From: Metridium senile
Lineage: Eukaryota; Cnidaria; Anthozoa; Actiniaria; Metridiidae
DNA: 64,000 bases
Reading direction: 5' to 3'
NCBI GenBank assembly: GCA_949775045.1
Contig: OX459105.1
Span: forward strand, 7,309,240-7,373,239
Of this stretch, positions 1 to 39,727 are shown one piece after another. Numbering within the stretch: the stretch's first letter is position 1; each line of letters starts with the position of its first letter. A model generated the notes under the pieces. It did not search any database. It had not been told where the DNA came from and worked only from the letters and a program-made list of their open reading frames with translations. A program made the position numbers and the translations under genes.

Positions 1-715
1 ATGTTACAATAAATATGTACTAATAATACAATAGATATATACGTTATAAATTAGAAAGTGTAATTGATATACTAGTTAGGAAAAGAAAGGAAGAAATTTA
101 GCTGGAAGAAAAACGATTTGTGTCAATAATGTACTTTTGAACTGCGAGAAATAAAGAGTTGTTCTTTTCAGTACTTAAATCATCAGAACCTTGTAAAAGA
201 ATTGTGCATTTTGCTTTCAATGAAAGATTTTGCCAATTGACAATTAGTTGAGCAGCGTATCGGATATCGGACTATCAAATAACTTTATAGTTAAACTTCT
301 GGTTATACACTTCATTATAAAAACATTAGCCCACACAAACATATTTATCATAGTTTAAGTTTAAGATGCCCACGATCATCAAAATCGATCAGAATGTTTT
401 GTTCATGACCAAAACTATGAATAAGAGAGGAATCCCGCCGTCGGCCAATTTGAAAAAAAAAGGGAAAAAACGCTGGTCAAAATGGCGAGATTCTGAGCCC
501 ATCAGCTCGGCGTGCATCACGTCTTAAACGCAAGTGTCCTATTAGTTGGGGAGTCTCTGACTCAGATTCATTTCCCCTAAATTATATCAATTAACATGGG
601 GCATTAATTGATCCGAGTGGGCCTTTGTAATACGAGTAGTTAAAACTATTCTTCCAATGTTGTCCCAAACCTACATTCAACGGGACCATACATATTGAAG
701 TAAGTCTTGTTCTAG
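1..715. other. TRPA1: No gene seen; presumed TRPA intron
   Basis: AT-rich sequence with no exon I can support. About 525-590 there is a diverged copy of a short interspersed repeat containing 'ctaattggggag' followed by 'cacttcc' and 'taaatat'; other copies lie near 5905-5990, 24020-24205 and 50735-50790. Confidence 0.45.
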
Positions 716-27366
<26,651 letters not shown>

Positions 27367-28474
27367 AAGAAACAGTAGACTTTCGAACCACGTCCAAACG
27401 AATATCTATAACACGAAAAGAACTGGTAGAATAATTTATGATTGATCACCGTTAGAAAAAAGGATTGGAAATATTCCAGATCAGAACTGTTCCAGCACCA
27501 GCAATATTTCCTGGGCAAGTTTTCCCCTACTTATTAATTTCCCTGGCTTGTGTAGATGATGAACGAGTCTTGACAAGCTTATCATGTTATCGTCAATATT
27601 TCTTGTTATTTTCTTTGCTGTTCAAAATCTACACGAAAAAACTATTGAAAACCTTCCCAATAAATTTGTTTTTTTTCGACAACACGAAATTTTACCTTTT
27701 TTGGAAAACGTTTCTAAAAATTACTATAATTATAGTACTATAGCGATGTTACAGTATACCAAGAGTATAACATGAAAAAATCAAGTGTTCAAAGTTAAGT
27801 ATCCTTCCCATGCTTACTGTAAAACAGCTTTTTATTTTAGCAGCCAATGAACATCGCTATAGATATCTGTGCTTTGTTATTTTGAAATGATGTCATATAC
27901 TTAAACACTCAAGTTAGTTTTATTAAATGGTCCTCTTTTACATGTAAAACAATACAGACTTTATACACTTTATACAGCTTGAAGTTAAAAATACAAATTA
28001 AAAAAATATTGTCACCCATGCGTCTATCCGAATCTAGTTCCCAGACTCCAAAATCTGCACTTTTTTGAGCGCAAGGCAATGAGTAGTAAGGGTCATGGGG
28101 ACGAGATAGGAATTTAGTTATCCAACAAACAAGTCATTAGAGTACTAACACTAAGCGCATGCAATCTTGAGAATTAAATATTAATGCTGTATGTGCAAAT
28201 AATATACCCATGAAACAAGTAGTACTAACACTAAATAGTGCTAATTAAACAATAGAAAACAACAGAATTAGCATCAAATATCACTATTTAGTCCTATTTA
28301 TGTTGCATGTTTTTAATGTTTGTATTGTTAGAATGTAGTACTCATCAGCACAAAATATTTGATGTTTTAGTGTTAGTACTCTATTTGTTAAAAAAACATT
28401 TGCAGATAAAAGCAATAAAAATAATTTCATTTGTTGACACTATTGTTTGCACCAGTAGGGTGTGTTCACTATTA
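27367..28474. other. Intergenic region between two convergent genes
   Basis: TRPA and the coiled-coil gene meet tail to tail here. AATAAA at 27659-27664 is a candidate TRPA poly(A) signal. A hairpin-type repeat lies at 28131-28392, with 'agagtactaacactaa' inverted as 'ttagtgttagtactct'. Confidence 0.6.
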
Positions 28475-31400
28475 TCATAAGCCAAGCAGTTCATCAGAGT
28501 TTAATGAGCTGAGGGAACTTGACAAATCTGATATTTCTGGGTTGGTATCCACTGAAAGAAAAAAAAGGAAACAATAGCGTTTTAGCATAACCCATTTTTA
28601 GAATGAGAATATAGTTTAACTGAAAATAGCATGCTAATTCGGTGCGCAAAATGCTTCAGTGAGTCACACTTAAATAATCAAAATAAAAGATGGTTCAAGG
28701 AAATCTGTGAATGTTTTCGTTGTTTTGTTAATGATTTTTTATGGTGGCTTGTGGATCAAGGGAACAGAAATGAAAGCAATTAGCTAAACGCACACCTCAT
28801 TAGCATGTTTTTTCACACGTATGTTCATTTTTATTTGAAAAGTTATACAAAAACGCTTAAATATCGCAAGTATAATGGCAACAACAGTAAGTCATATGTG
28901 AATGGAAACTAGCGAGTAAACTAGTATAGGCTGCGTCAGTGTTTGATATAAACGATAGGTTATAGAATGAAATTTGTAACACCGTAAAAAATGTTGACTT
29001 AAGTTAAAACTTTACTGTGATCGTATCCGCGATCACGTTCGTGAAATAGGCACGAACGACAAAACAAAGCCAGTCTCCCGCCATTCTGCTAATCATAACA
29101 TTAACAACATCACAGCTTTTGGTCTATGTCGTATTACTGGAACTAACAATAACCGCAAAATCTAAAGAAATGCGACTAATTTATTCCTTAGGTACACAGC
29201 AACCTTTCGGCATGAATGAACGATTCGCTTAAAGTTAAGTCAACCTTTTTTACGTTTTTACAAATTTCATTATATTACCTATCATTTTTTTATGTGACAT
29301 TATTTGCTTGTGTATGAGGTAAATCGGTTAGATATATTTGGCAAGTATATTTGGTGGAAAGCTGGCATGAATTTTGTGTGACAAATAAACATTGTCAAAT
29401 ACCAACAATTGCTCGTCGTGGAGACAGCTTACCTCTCAATGAATTAGTGTTCATCTGAATTGAAGTCAAATCAGAATCAGAATCACTGCTAATGGGTAGC
29501 AAAGCAGAGCTAATATCAAGATCGCTGTCAGACAGTGAAATATCCAGGTCTGTGGTCATTCTTTTGGACTTTTTCTTAGTGGTTGATGGTGCATGGCCAT
29601 TCAATAGTGTACTCTTAGTATTGGTTTTATGTGGTTGTCTTGATGGTTTTGCATTGCTACTACTGCTGTCTGTATACATGGAAATCAAAAGAATCTTCTT
29701 AATTATTAATTTTCTCGTTATAAATGATAAGTCCTTTTAGAAAATCATATTTTTATGAAAATAGTCTTTGGGTGTGGTACCATTAGTGGTGGTGGAAGGG
29801 GGAATTGGTTGGTGATAGACAGAAGGGCGATTCATCTGTATAAGTATCATCCTAACCGGATTTTTTTAACCCTCAGGTGGTATTTCCATCCCTCCCTCCC
29901 TGGGGATTGTCTTCTCATTAAAGATTATTATATATTTTCATAAGATAATGATCCAGTGAGCCATGTTTTACCTGATAATTGTCTACGGTTTTGTGGCATT
30001 AGTTTCTGTCCTTGAGAATCACTCTCCCATTCTGATACATGTCTTGATAGTTCATTAATTTTATCCCTAAATAAAAAGGTTAAATATTACAAGTTAAAAA
30101 ACTACATTACATACATTACAAAACTTCATTAGCATTTACTAATGCGTAATCAGCCGTAATAATAATAACAGCCACACAATCATGTTTTATGAATTTGACA
30201 CTTGTATATTTTTGCTGTTTACAATGATTTGTAAACATCATGCTCACTCGTGGAAGTAGTCTTGAAAGTAGCCTCATGTTTAAATCTGTTTATCCTGTAA
30301 ACTTGTGAATGCAAGCACATCCCTATTGAACAGATACCTGACAAAGCTGATCTGATGCATGTTGTTGCTTTTTGAAACCATGAAATACATATCACTAAGA
30401 TTGCAAAATGCCCTATTTATGCATATCTATATGACTCAAGGGGCAAGGGTAGCACAGTTGGCTAGTGCAAGGCTTTCGGTGTGAGAGGTCCCGAGTTCAA
30501 TTCCCAATGACATTACATATTTGTTTCGACTTCTCTTTTTTCCGTGTACCTATAAGTAGCTTTAAATACCATTAAAACGGAGCACTGATGGAAAGAGGGA
30601 AGTAAAATGAGCACACTGTCAGCTCTCTGAAAGATTAGCTTTGGCTAAAGGGATTTCCGAAGTAAAATACTGTTGTTTACTTTTTTTTACTTTACTCATG
30701 ATCTTCTTTTTGCTAGAGGCAAACACGCTAACTTATAGCAAACATGTAAGTCAATGCTTACAATATGAAATTCTAGTGTGATTCTAAACTGATAACATTA
30801 TTATCCAATTGGTTGGAGATTCAAACACTTTGATAACATGATTGTAATATACTAAAAACATTGAAACGTATAATTTTATAGATTTAGGGAATATAATGTT
30901 GTGCATTCTTGAGAAAAGGAAGATAAGAAGGCAGCATTTTGAACAAGTAATCTTAAGTGATAACCAAGTTGATTAATATATAAGATTTGGCAGCTGGGCC
31001 TGTGGAATATTATGTAAACAGCTTGCAGCAATTCGCTTTTGATAGAAACCACTTTTAGTTTTAAATCAGTATTACCTTAAACCAACAAGCTCAAAAGATT
31101 TCATATCTTTGTCATCAACCATGCTTTCAAGACTATGGGACTGTGATCGCTGGTTCTCAGAGAGAAGTGATACTGTCTGAAATTATATATTAAACTTACA
31201 TTAAACTACATAAACCATAAAATGACATAAAAAGACATTTCAGTGTGAATCGAAAAACTGTGGACATGAAGAAATATTTCAGTAATCATTTACTGCTCAG
31301 AGAACAATGTGAAACAACTCTCCAACTACACAAAGATTATCTGTCTACAAATCAGCCAAACACCTTATAGAGTTGTTTCATGTTGCTCAATTAATGATAC

Positions 31401-34400
31401 ACAATTTCTGAAATATTACTGCATGCCTAATCTCCTCCGCAGGCATCCCTTCCCAAGTTATCGGATTTTTCAATTTTTCGGATTTCTGGGCTTCCTGTGT
31501 CAACGGGCGGGCCGAGGGGGAATGAGGAGAAGAGAAGAATCCTCTTATTAGCTTCCAGTCTCCTCGCGTCCTACCATATAGTTAACACAGGAAGCCCAAA
31601 ATGGAAATAATCGATTGGAAAAGAGTTGCCTGCGGAGGAGGCTACTGCATGCCCACAGTTTTTTGATTCACACTGTAAATTTGGTAACATAAAGCAAAAA
31701 TAATAAAAAAACCATCAAATCAAATAAGATAAAATATAAATGAAAAAACAAATAGCACAATTTACTTAGCACAAACTAACCCTATCGATTCTTTCCAGCC
31801 GTCTGGCTGAATCTTTAGCATCAGCCATGGTTGAGTGTGTCTCTAATTCAATCTTATCTAGAGAAGAAAAATACCGGTAAATGTCTAGTCTCCCTCGCAG
31901 TCGTTTTCAGTGTCGGGCTTCCTGTGTCCCTCCCCAACAAACACAGGAAGCCTGCCACTAAAATTGACTGCGAGGGAGACTAGTAAATGTCACAGCTGGG
32001 AAATATAGGAAGAAAGAAAAGGAAAGGAACAGGAAAAGAAAAGCCAATAAATAAATGTAAAAAGAAATTTCTAATTAAAGTACAACATTAATGTACTCAC
32101 TAATTCTAGTCTTGGTGTGGTCAATCTCTCTTCTCAAAGATTCACAATCCTCATGGGCTAGTCTTTTACTGTCAATCACAACCAACAACATCAATGATTG
32201 ATATCAACACAATGTATTGTAAATGTTTGACTTACATTTCTTGTATGTCTCTTGCTAATGAATCTGTGTCCCCATGGACACAGTCACCTCTATCATTCAA
32301 GCGATATTGTGTTTGAATTGACTGTAGATGGCTGTACATCTCCCTTTTAAACTGAAATATAATTATATAGAAAGTTACATATTAAAATACAAAGAAGTAA
32401 TGTCTGCTTCTTGGGTGAATATCTCTTTTATTTTATTATATTTTTTACGTACCATAATATTAACTTTATTCAAATTCCATTTAACAATGAGACAATACTA
32501 TACATACTATTTAAAAAATGAGCAGCAGTGTTTTATCAGATAAAACATGTGCTGCTAGTTTTTTGAATGACTTGCTCACTATATCAATTTGATTTGCAAA
32601 CCCCCTTCCCCCCTTAGCCATTTTGATTGGTCTTTCAAATGACAACCCTTTCACATTCCCAAAACTCAACATTGATACGGGGGAGAGGGGGAAACGGAAA
32701 AATGATGTTGAAATATTTTTCATGTAAAAAACAGATAATGTCCCAAGGTATTTTGCACATGATTGTTGATTGAATAAAAATACCTACATCCTTTACAACC
32801 TTGGATTGTTGTGATCAATAACTATTGCAATAGGTGTAAAGATCTTTATAGTCACCTGTTCAAGTTTTCTTTCAGTTTCTAAATCAACCCCTTGCTCTCT
32901 TAATCTGTCATTGAGTTTGACGACCTGACCTACAGTGTATAGGACCATTATACAACTCATTAAACATTCATGAGAAATTGACAAAAGAAATCATAGCTGT
33001 GAAGAAGGTTGTATATTAGATACAAAATCATCCTGATTTGCATAAGTTTTAACTTGAATTTTCTTGGCCAGATTTACTTTTATCAATTTGACAATTTTAG
33101 TAAAATATGAAAGAACTACCTTAGTTTGGAGTTTCAATACAATCAGTACAATACAATATCTTGATAAAGGTACTTTTTGACAAACAATTTAGAAGGAAAA
33201 CTAATTGTAAAGACAATGTTTCATTGTCATCTCGTTGTCATATAGTTCTTGTTATTCATTTACCTAATGATGTTGTTGAGATGACAACGAAAAGTTGTCT
33301 TTAACAATTAGTTTTCCTTGTAAAAAAACAACAACAATATATTCAAGATTTACTTTAATTTTGGTATTAAAATATGAAAAAAACTGCCCTAGATGTTTTA
33401 TATTATATATTATGCATATTTTAAATGTGAAATCTTAAGGACACTTACCCTGCAATTTTGAAATCATTTCTGCTTGTAGGTTTCTTTCCTTTTCCAATGT
33501 TTTGACAGTTTTATATAATGATTCCAACATCTAACATCATAAAATAAAATTTAAAAAATAATTTTTTTTTATACACGGTAGAATTTTTAAAGCTCGATGC
33601 TTGTGGGACTGTATTCCTCCATACACACTCCTTACTACATTCAAATATTCTATACACTCAACTAACATGTTGATTTTGCCACCCTTGTGGCATGGGAGAG
33701 AACAACACATCAAACAAACTCTTTTCACTAGTCGCCCGAGCCCAGAATCGAACCAGGTAACAGTGGTGAAAGGCCAGCGCTCTCAACACTAGGCCACCCA
33801 AAGAACTAACGCTTGACTTTCAAAAGTACTATACAATATTCACGTCTGATCTGTATGTTTCATAAGTACTATTCAATATTCACGTCTGATCTGTATGCGA
33901 TATACAACGACTCATCTTCAACTTGTTGTTGTATATCCGATACAGAGAGGCTGCTCATATTGTATATATTACATGTGATCTAGTAAGCTGCTGCAACAAA
34001 TACTACCTGAGTGTATATTATTATTTATTCAATTATAATTATTGTCTCATTTGATTTTTTATAATAATAATTATTTTTTTACTTTTTGTTTACTTTTTGT
34101 TTAGTGATAGAACTGTATTCAAGATTGTTCACATTTAAGACTTATGAATCAATTGATGTGTGTAGTACCTCAGACTGTTGTTGCATTCTTTCATACAGTA
34201 GATTCAATAAAGCTGGTGAAGACTGATTACTGCCAACTGCTGAGGTCCTTGGTGGACTTGATAGACGATGGATGTTTCCAAGATCAATAAGGGATTTACT
34301 GGTAGAATGGGATGACTTTATGGGGGAAGAATAAAAGGTCGTTTTGGGAAGATTATCCATAGAATGACTAAGACCAGACAGGGTTTGAAGATGTGATGAA

Positions 34401-36571
34401 TCTGTAATAAAAACAGAATAATTAAAAATATCAATCATCAAAGAATTTAAGGAAGACTTGAATTGTGTTCTTGTAGTAGGAGTAGGTTTCATAATGAGTG
34501 TAAAAATGATTTTGTCTTAGCAGTGCCAATTATACTTTTGTCAAAGATTGTTGGTATTAAATTTATAGACTTTATAAACTATTTGGAGTTCTTGAGGTGG
34601 GAATAATTTCATGTGCACTTTATCATAAACAGTATGTCACTAGTCTAGCAACTGTCAGAGGATACCAACTGGTAAACCCTAGGGTTAAGTAATATAATTA
34701 CTTGTTGGTATTTACTGCAATTTTCACATACATGCAAACTCCAATGCTAAAATACCAATCTCGTCTTATGAGTTTTCGCTTCCGTCAATCAAACTTTCGA
34801 CATTTCCTGGACGTCCGTTTTCCGTAGTAATCACATTCAATATGGTGGAATTTGAAGACTTTTTTAGAGGAAATAATAGCTGCGAAATGACTCCAAGATT
34901 TAGAAGAGACTCAAATCATCTGTAGTGCGAAAATTTGAAGTGAACTGTAAATTGCACCAAAAAAGCAATGATTGAACAAGTTTGTTTTAGACATTCCACT
35001 CACTAAGCAGTTAGCCTCCTCCGCAGGCATCTCAAAGACAAAACAAAGAAAAAGAAAATAATGACACAGGCTTCCTGCATGTGACCTCATCTTTCAACAC
35101 AGGAACCCCAAACTCACAAAACTCACTCTCTCGGACTCAGGAGTTGCCTGTGGAGGAGGCTATTGAGCAGTAATGTTATCACTAAATTCTAAAACTGATC
35201 AAGTTTATGGTCAAGTGAGGCTTAAATGTCATTTCATACCCCTAGTTGGTGAAGTAAAACTACCCCTGGTTGGTGAAGTAAAACTACCCCTAGTTGGTGA
35301 AGTAAAACTAACTCTTCCTGTAGATGCTCTTGATCTAGACATGTTAGATGAGTCAAGGCGATCCTAAAGATATAAAAGATTCATAATTAATAAAAATTAT
35401 AATAATAAATCAAATAGAAAACATAAAGAATACATCTAATACTAATTAATTAGTTATACATCCAATCCCAGAAACGTATTTGTACCACATGGAATACTTT
35501 GAAACTCCATCGAAATGACTCAACTTTAAAGTAATGTTTCAACAGATTCTTGTACTTTTATTTACTATAACAAATAATTCCAGCTTCTTATTATGGTCAC
35601 GAAAGAGGATGCCTCAAATAAAATACGGCCTTTGTTGGTGATGGCATAACATTGTTTTCATGCTTGTCCGGATGGATGTGTGTACCTGGATTGTAGTAAC
35701 TACAACTTAATTATAGTAGCTGATTGTACCTTATAGTAACTCATTGTACTTTTAATTATAGTAACTCATTGTACCTTATAGTAATTAACTCATTGTGCCT
35801 TATAGTAACTCATTGTGCCTTATAGTAGGTCATTGTAGGTCATTGCGCCTTTTAGAATCTATGCAACAACAAAATATACAGTACATGTATCACATACAAA
35901 AGCAAAATGTAAACATCATCACAAACAATTTGAAACTTCAAAACATGTTATTAAAGTGGTCAGGCAATATTGTGGTTTTGTCTGTGAAAACTTAAGAAAA
36001 GTCGTATTTGTAATTAATAAAACCGTAATCACACTTTTTGAAATCACACTAATAAAAATTTAATTTACCAAGCAAACTGCGACATACATGTAAACAAAAC
36101 ATGTAATTACATGTAACACTTGTGTCAACAAGACGGTCCTTTCACTCAATGTTGAGCACTGACAGCTTGAGATAATTAACTTTAGGAGAACATGAAACTA
36201 TATATTTGTGTGCTTTAGGATAAAACAGTAATGCTACCGACTTAAATATGTAAATCGACATGACATTCACGATGCGAAGTTGCCAGTGACCGAAAAAAGA
36301 TATCAAAATTTGTGAACTTACAAATTTCGTTATTATCTAGAAGAGGCGATGGTTGTTTAAAATAGAACGCACAGCTTTTCCTGACTCACGGAATATCAGA
36401 CTTTAGTGCCACAAACAAGATAACAAGAGATTGCAACCGTCTTGTCAAAGCTTTAGCCCGTTCACGAGCAACTTGCGGGGTTCTAGCTTTTGGGGTCTAA
36501 CTTACCCTAACTCGAGCCAAATTACTCTCAGTTTCTCTAACAATAGAAGAAAACTTGTCCTCCCAGCTCAT
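28475..36571 (-). CDS. Unrecognised coiled-coil protein, 12 exons, about 449 residues
   Basis: Exons in transcript order: 36571-36506, 35363-35240, 34401-34169, 33530-33449, 32939-family acceptor refined to 32929-32856, 32351-32236, 32168-32101, 31857-31781, 31176-31076, 30066-29972, 29669-29433, 28551-28475 (TGA). All boundaries are GT-AG and the frame is kept; total 450 codons with stop. The protein starts MSWEDKFSSIVRETESNLARV, then has a Ser/Thr-rich low-complexity part with SFTSPTRG repeated three times. A charged, helical, probably coiled-coil middle follows (MLESLYKTVKTLEKERNLQ through LARDIQE and beyond), then an acidic Ser/Asp-rich tail (SDSDLDISS) ending SSLNSDELLGL. There is no signal peptide or membrane segment, so it is probably a cytoplasmic, cytoskeletal or centrosomal coiled-coil protein, but that is inference. 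I could not match it to a named family. Confidence 0.82.
28910..29300. mobile_element. Foldback repeat, family of 57700-57960
   Basis: The left part (28910-29015) contains 'gagtaaactagtataggc' and 'gtaacaccgtaaaaaatgtt'. The right part (29225-29300) is the inverse 'aagttaagtcaacc' and 'attatattacctatc'. The element is in the last intron of the coiled-coil gene. Confidence 0.6.
30438..30510 (+). repeat. tRNA-like SINE head
   Basis: Box A-like TAGCACAGTTGGCTAGTGC and box B-like GAGTTCAATTCCC at tRNA-like spacing. The acceptor stem does not pair, so it is not a functional tRNA gene. Confidence 0.55.
31425..31660. mobile_element. MITE with 'cctccgcaggca' ends, copy 1
   Basis: Begins CTCCTCCGCAGGCATCCC and ends GTTGCCTGCGGAGGAGGC; inner 'gcttcctgtgt' and 'acacaggaagc' also pair. 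Related copies at 35008-35165 and, more distantly, 31885-31990. Confidence 0.75.
31885..31990. mobile_element. Hairpin MITE
   Basis: CTAGTCTCCCTCGCAGTC and its complement GACTGCGAGGGAGACTAG enclose the pair 'gcttcctgtgt'/'acacaggaagc'. Confidence 0.75.
32505..32562. mobile_element. Short hairpin repeat
   Basis: 'gagcagcagtgttttatc' faces 'gataaaacatgtgctgc'. The same ends border a hairpin at 56570-56675. Confidence 0.6.
33194..33318. mobile_element. Hairpin MITE
   Basis: 'ggaaaactaattgtaaagac' faces 'gtctttaacaattagttttcc', with a further inner pair around 'tgtcatctcgttgtca'. Confidence 0.65.
33731..33803 (-). repeat. tRNA-like SINE head
   Basis: On the minus strand GGCCTAGTGTTGAGAGCGC (box A-like) is followed by GGTTCGATTCT (box B). 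The stems pair poorly, so it is a tRNA-derived repeat rather than a tRNA. Confidence 0.55.
35008..35165. mobile_element. MITE with 'cctccgcaggca' ends, copy 2
   Basis: Begins AGCCTCCTCCGCAGGCATCT and ends GTTGCCTGTGGAGGAGGCT, with inner 'ggcttcctg' and 'caggaacccc' as in 31425-31660. Confidence 0.75.
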
Positions 36572-37818
36572 CTTGAGACTACAGCGAATATCGGTTAGGA
36601 AAATAGGCAAAAACTAAAAGCGTCATTTAATCCCTCCTTTTCAAACATGCACAAAACATCCTGAAATTCGAATTTCGTTCATACTGCGTAAACAACAACG
36701 GCGCATATTTGCATGACAATACCGCTGACTGGATATGTTCGCATTTTAAAAATGACGTATTAAAATGAAAAAAGGAAAAAAAATTAATAAAATAAAACAA
36801 CGGAAATTAGAACAAGATAGAATACATTTTCTTTTATTTACATTCAGTTTTTTTTTTAAATTACATTTTACCTTTTTTTAAATTTGATATATAAATTTTA
36901 CAGAAAATATAACATCCATATATATAATTATATATACCCCTCCCAGGTAAGGTATTACATGGAGGTCCTGAAGGGGTAAAATGGGAGCTGGGATTGGCCT
37001 TTTTTGACTGGGAAAATGGGTTTTTGATGCACTGGGACTGGGATTTACAAATAAAAGAACAATAGAAAATGGGAATGGGATTGAAAACTTGAGCAAAACT
37101 GATGGGATTATGTGATTTCACTGATGGGATTACGTGATTTTTTACTGGGATTTGTTCCAAATATAAACTGGGAAATGGGATTCGCCCCCCCCCCCCCCCC
37201 CCCTTTCAGGACCCTCTTACATGTGCATGCTCCCTTGAACCATCAAAATGTTTTGCCTTATTTTCCTTGCTCAACATAATATCACAGTTTTCCTAATTAT
37301 TTTTACCTTTTGTTACCAAGATCACCAAAAAATATTTGAGAATGTCCCCTTGAAATAAATGCTTCTAGCTAGCTGTTACCTTGCTCTCTACACAAGACAT
37401 ATAACTTAATGAATATATTTTACTAGTTTGCTTGGCTATCTATATTTTGCTAAACTAATATATTAAAATGTTTTTTACTCTACCAAACTTTGCAAGATGA
37501 GGGGTATGTCATCATAAGTCATCATGTATAAGTTTTGTATATTTGCTTTACAATCATGTATCATGCATGCAATTGTATCAATAGAATGTCGGCTCTGCTA
37601 AATTTTTACATCAGGCTCTAAATTATAAACTTTCCATATATAATCTGTACAAATTAACTTCCTTGACATAAGAATTGCTGACCCACCCTATTTTTGCACC
37701 AGCCCTCTCCCCCTTGATGATAAACAATGATCACTCCTATAAATGTGTGTAATTCATTGTATGGAAAACTATATATTAGCTAGACCAAGTATACAAAGTT
37801 TGATATGATTTCTGCCCT
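36572..37818. other. Intergenic region between coiled-coil gene and RWDD3
   Basis: Contains the promoter side of the coiled-coil gene and the 3' side of RWDD3. About 36930-37210 is a low-complexity repeat rich in 'actgggaatggg' that begins with 'ccctcccagg' and ends in a run of about 20 C at 37185-37204. No gene seen. Confidence 0.55.
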
Positions 37819-39727
37819 CTACAAAGAAGGAAGTACAAATTTATCATAAATGTCAGCCATTTCCATTTCTTTGAATATCTTTTCCAACTCAAAAAATGAT
37901 TCACACTCCTTTACAAAACACCCAGAAGACCTGAAATAAGAAAAAAAACACAAGAACAAGGTAAGCTTTTACATATGAATAGTACATTACTATGAGCGAT
38001 ATACTGCTAGCTCCCAACAATATGTGGATGTTGAAAACTAACACTACAATCCATAATTTCCTATGGGGGCAATATATATTATATTATTCATCAAGACAAA
38101 GTGTTGCTATAGTTCTACCGTGGTTTTGAGGGGCATAGCATGGAATATCCCATGAGTCACTTGTATTTTCTAGTATACACACAGAATGCAAAGAAAATAA
38201 AAGTGATAAGTATGTCACGGTATGTCATGAGAAAGCATTGTTAGTATGATAACTATTTTATCCCACATCATATATAATCAAGGAGAACCCGCAATGTCTC
38301 ATGGGAAGAGGCAATTAAATACCACTGAATATAAAATGGCTTTCAAGCATTCTGATTGGCTGTATTTTATATGATATGGGATAAAAATATATGTAGAGGG
38401 CTTATAACTGCACTACTGTACATGTGTTATCAGTCTGATATTGTTTGATACTGCGGAATATAAAATGGCTTTCAAGCATTCTGATTGGCTGTATTTTATA
38501 TGATATGGGATAAAAATATATGTAGAGGGCTTATAACTGCACTACTGTACATGTGTTATCAGTCTGTTATTGTTTGAATGTTTCCATGTTTTCACTTGTC
38601 ATTGAAGGATTAACATCCAATATTCAGATGGTAATATTCTGTTTGTACAGTGTGGAGGTTGACATATTCCTTGTTATATTTGATTGATAGTAAATGTCAA
38701 TGATATTTCCTAAGCAGGGATCACCATAGCCTCCTATGCAGCCGCTCCTTTGTGTCGTCACGCAATACTAGTCTCCCCACAGAGACGACACAAAGGACAC
38801 AAAGGAGCGGCTGCATAGGAGGCTTAGGATCACCATACATGTAGCTGAGAAATAAAGATCTGTTTTACTTGAAAAATGTGGACTTTTCAGACTACAGATA
38901 ATTAGAATAACATTATGGCCACACACAGTTGACAATGATGCATTGATGTGGTTAGTGAATGCCTTCAAAACTAGACTGTAAGTTGTACTGAAGGATAAAT
39001 TATAATAAATGCCAACCTACTTCAACTTAAAATGTCGTTGCATCTGTACGATGAATGACATCATCCTTTCCTTACATGGCTTACCAGATGAATTAACATC
39101 AATATTACATGACTTGAATCTCCTCAAAAACTCTCGGACATTCGCTGTCAGACCTTCACATACAAGAAGTATCTGTTTATTCAAGAAGATCACGACTGTC
39201 TTTAGATCTAAATCTTGTGTCCACGATGTTAAGGTTTTTAGGTATTTAGTCCGATTCCTCATGTGGTCTAACTTCAGTACGACTAAATCATTTATTGCTT
39301 CACATGGAGCTGCTTTTTCTTCCTTTTCTTCAAGAACACGAACAGCATTTTCCTGTAGCCACAGAGTCAAGTCCAAGATCATTGGGCCAGGAGATAGAGT
39401 GTCTGCGTATGCCAATAAATCGTCTCGAAATCTAGCTATTTCTTTGTTTTGAAAATGTGTCGACGAAAGAGAAATTTTAGGGATTTCATTAGGGTATTGT
39501 TTTGAAATACTAATAGCCATTTTGATTTTACGTGCCTCTGGATTTGTTGAACTTGATCGTTTGATTTGGAGATCCACGATAGTATCGATTGTCTCCGATC
39601 CAATAAACAAGCCATTTTCTATATTCGACAGAATGTTGAATTCTCCTTCTTCACAGAAAATGGCCTTAAGTGCTTCAAGTTCTTCTTCAATAACAATAAC
39701 ATTTTTAGTTTGGCCCAATGCTTCCAT
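37819..39727 (-). CDS. RWDD3: RWD domain-containing protein 3 (RSUME)
   Basis: Two exons, 39727-39021 and 37930-37819 (TAG), join in frame (LK then SSGCF) through donor GAA|GTAGGT, giving 272 residues; human RWDD3 has 267. Residues 15-130 form the RWD domain (EEELEALKAIF, and the diagnostic YPNEIP at 78-83). The C-terminal half has LDHMRNRTKYLKTLTSW and DVNSSGKPCKERMMS, which match the RWDD3-specific C-terminal domain closely. In mammals RWDD3 binds the SUMO E2 Ubc9 and raises sumoylation; that role is carried over by homology. The start is 206 bases from the divergent DYNC2LI1 start. The 1.09-kb intron holds a 120-bp tandem duplication and a hairpin element. Confidence 0.93.
38335..38575. 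repeat. Direct tandem duplication, about 120 bp twice
   Basis: 'aatataaaatggctttcaag' starts copies near 38330 and 38458; both continue through 'tgtacatgtgttatcagtctg' almost unchanged. In the RWDD3 intron. Confidence 0.9.
38729..38825. mobile_element. Hairpin MITE
   Basis: AGCCTCCTATGCAGCCGCTC and its complement GAGCGGCTGCATAGGAGGCT border the element; 'ctttgtgtcgtc' and 'gacgacacaaag' extend the stem. Confidence 0.8.
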
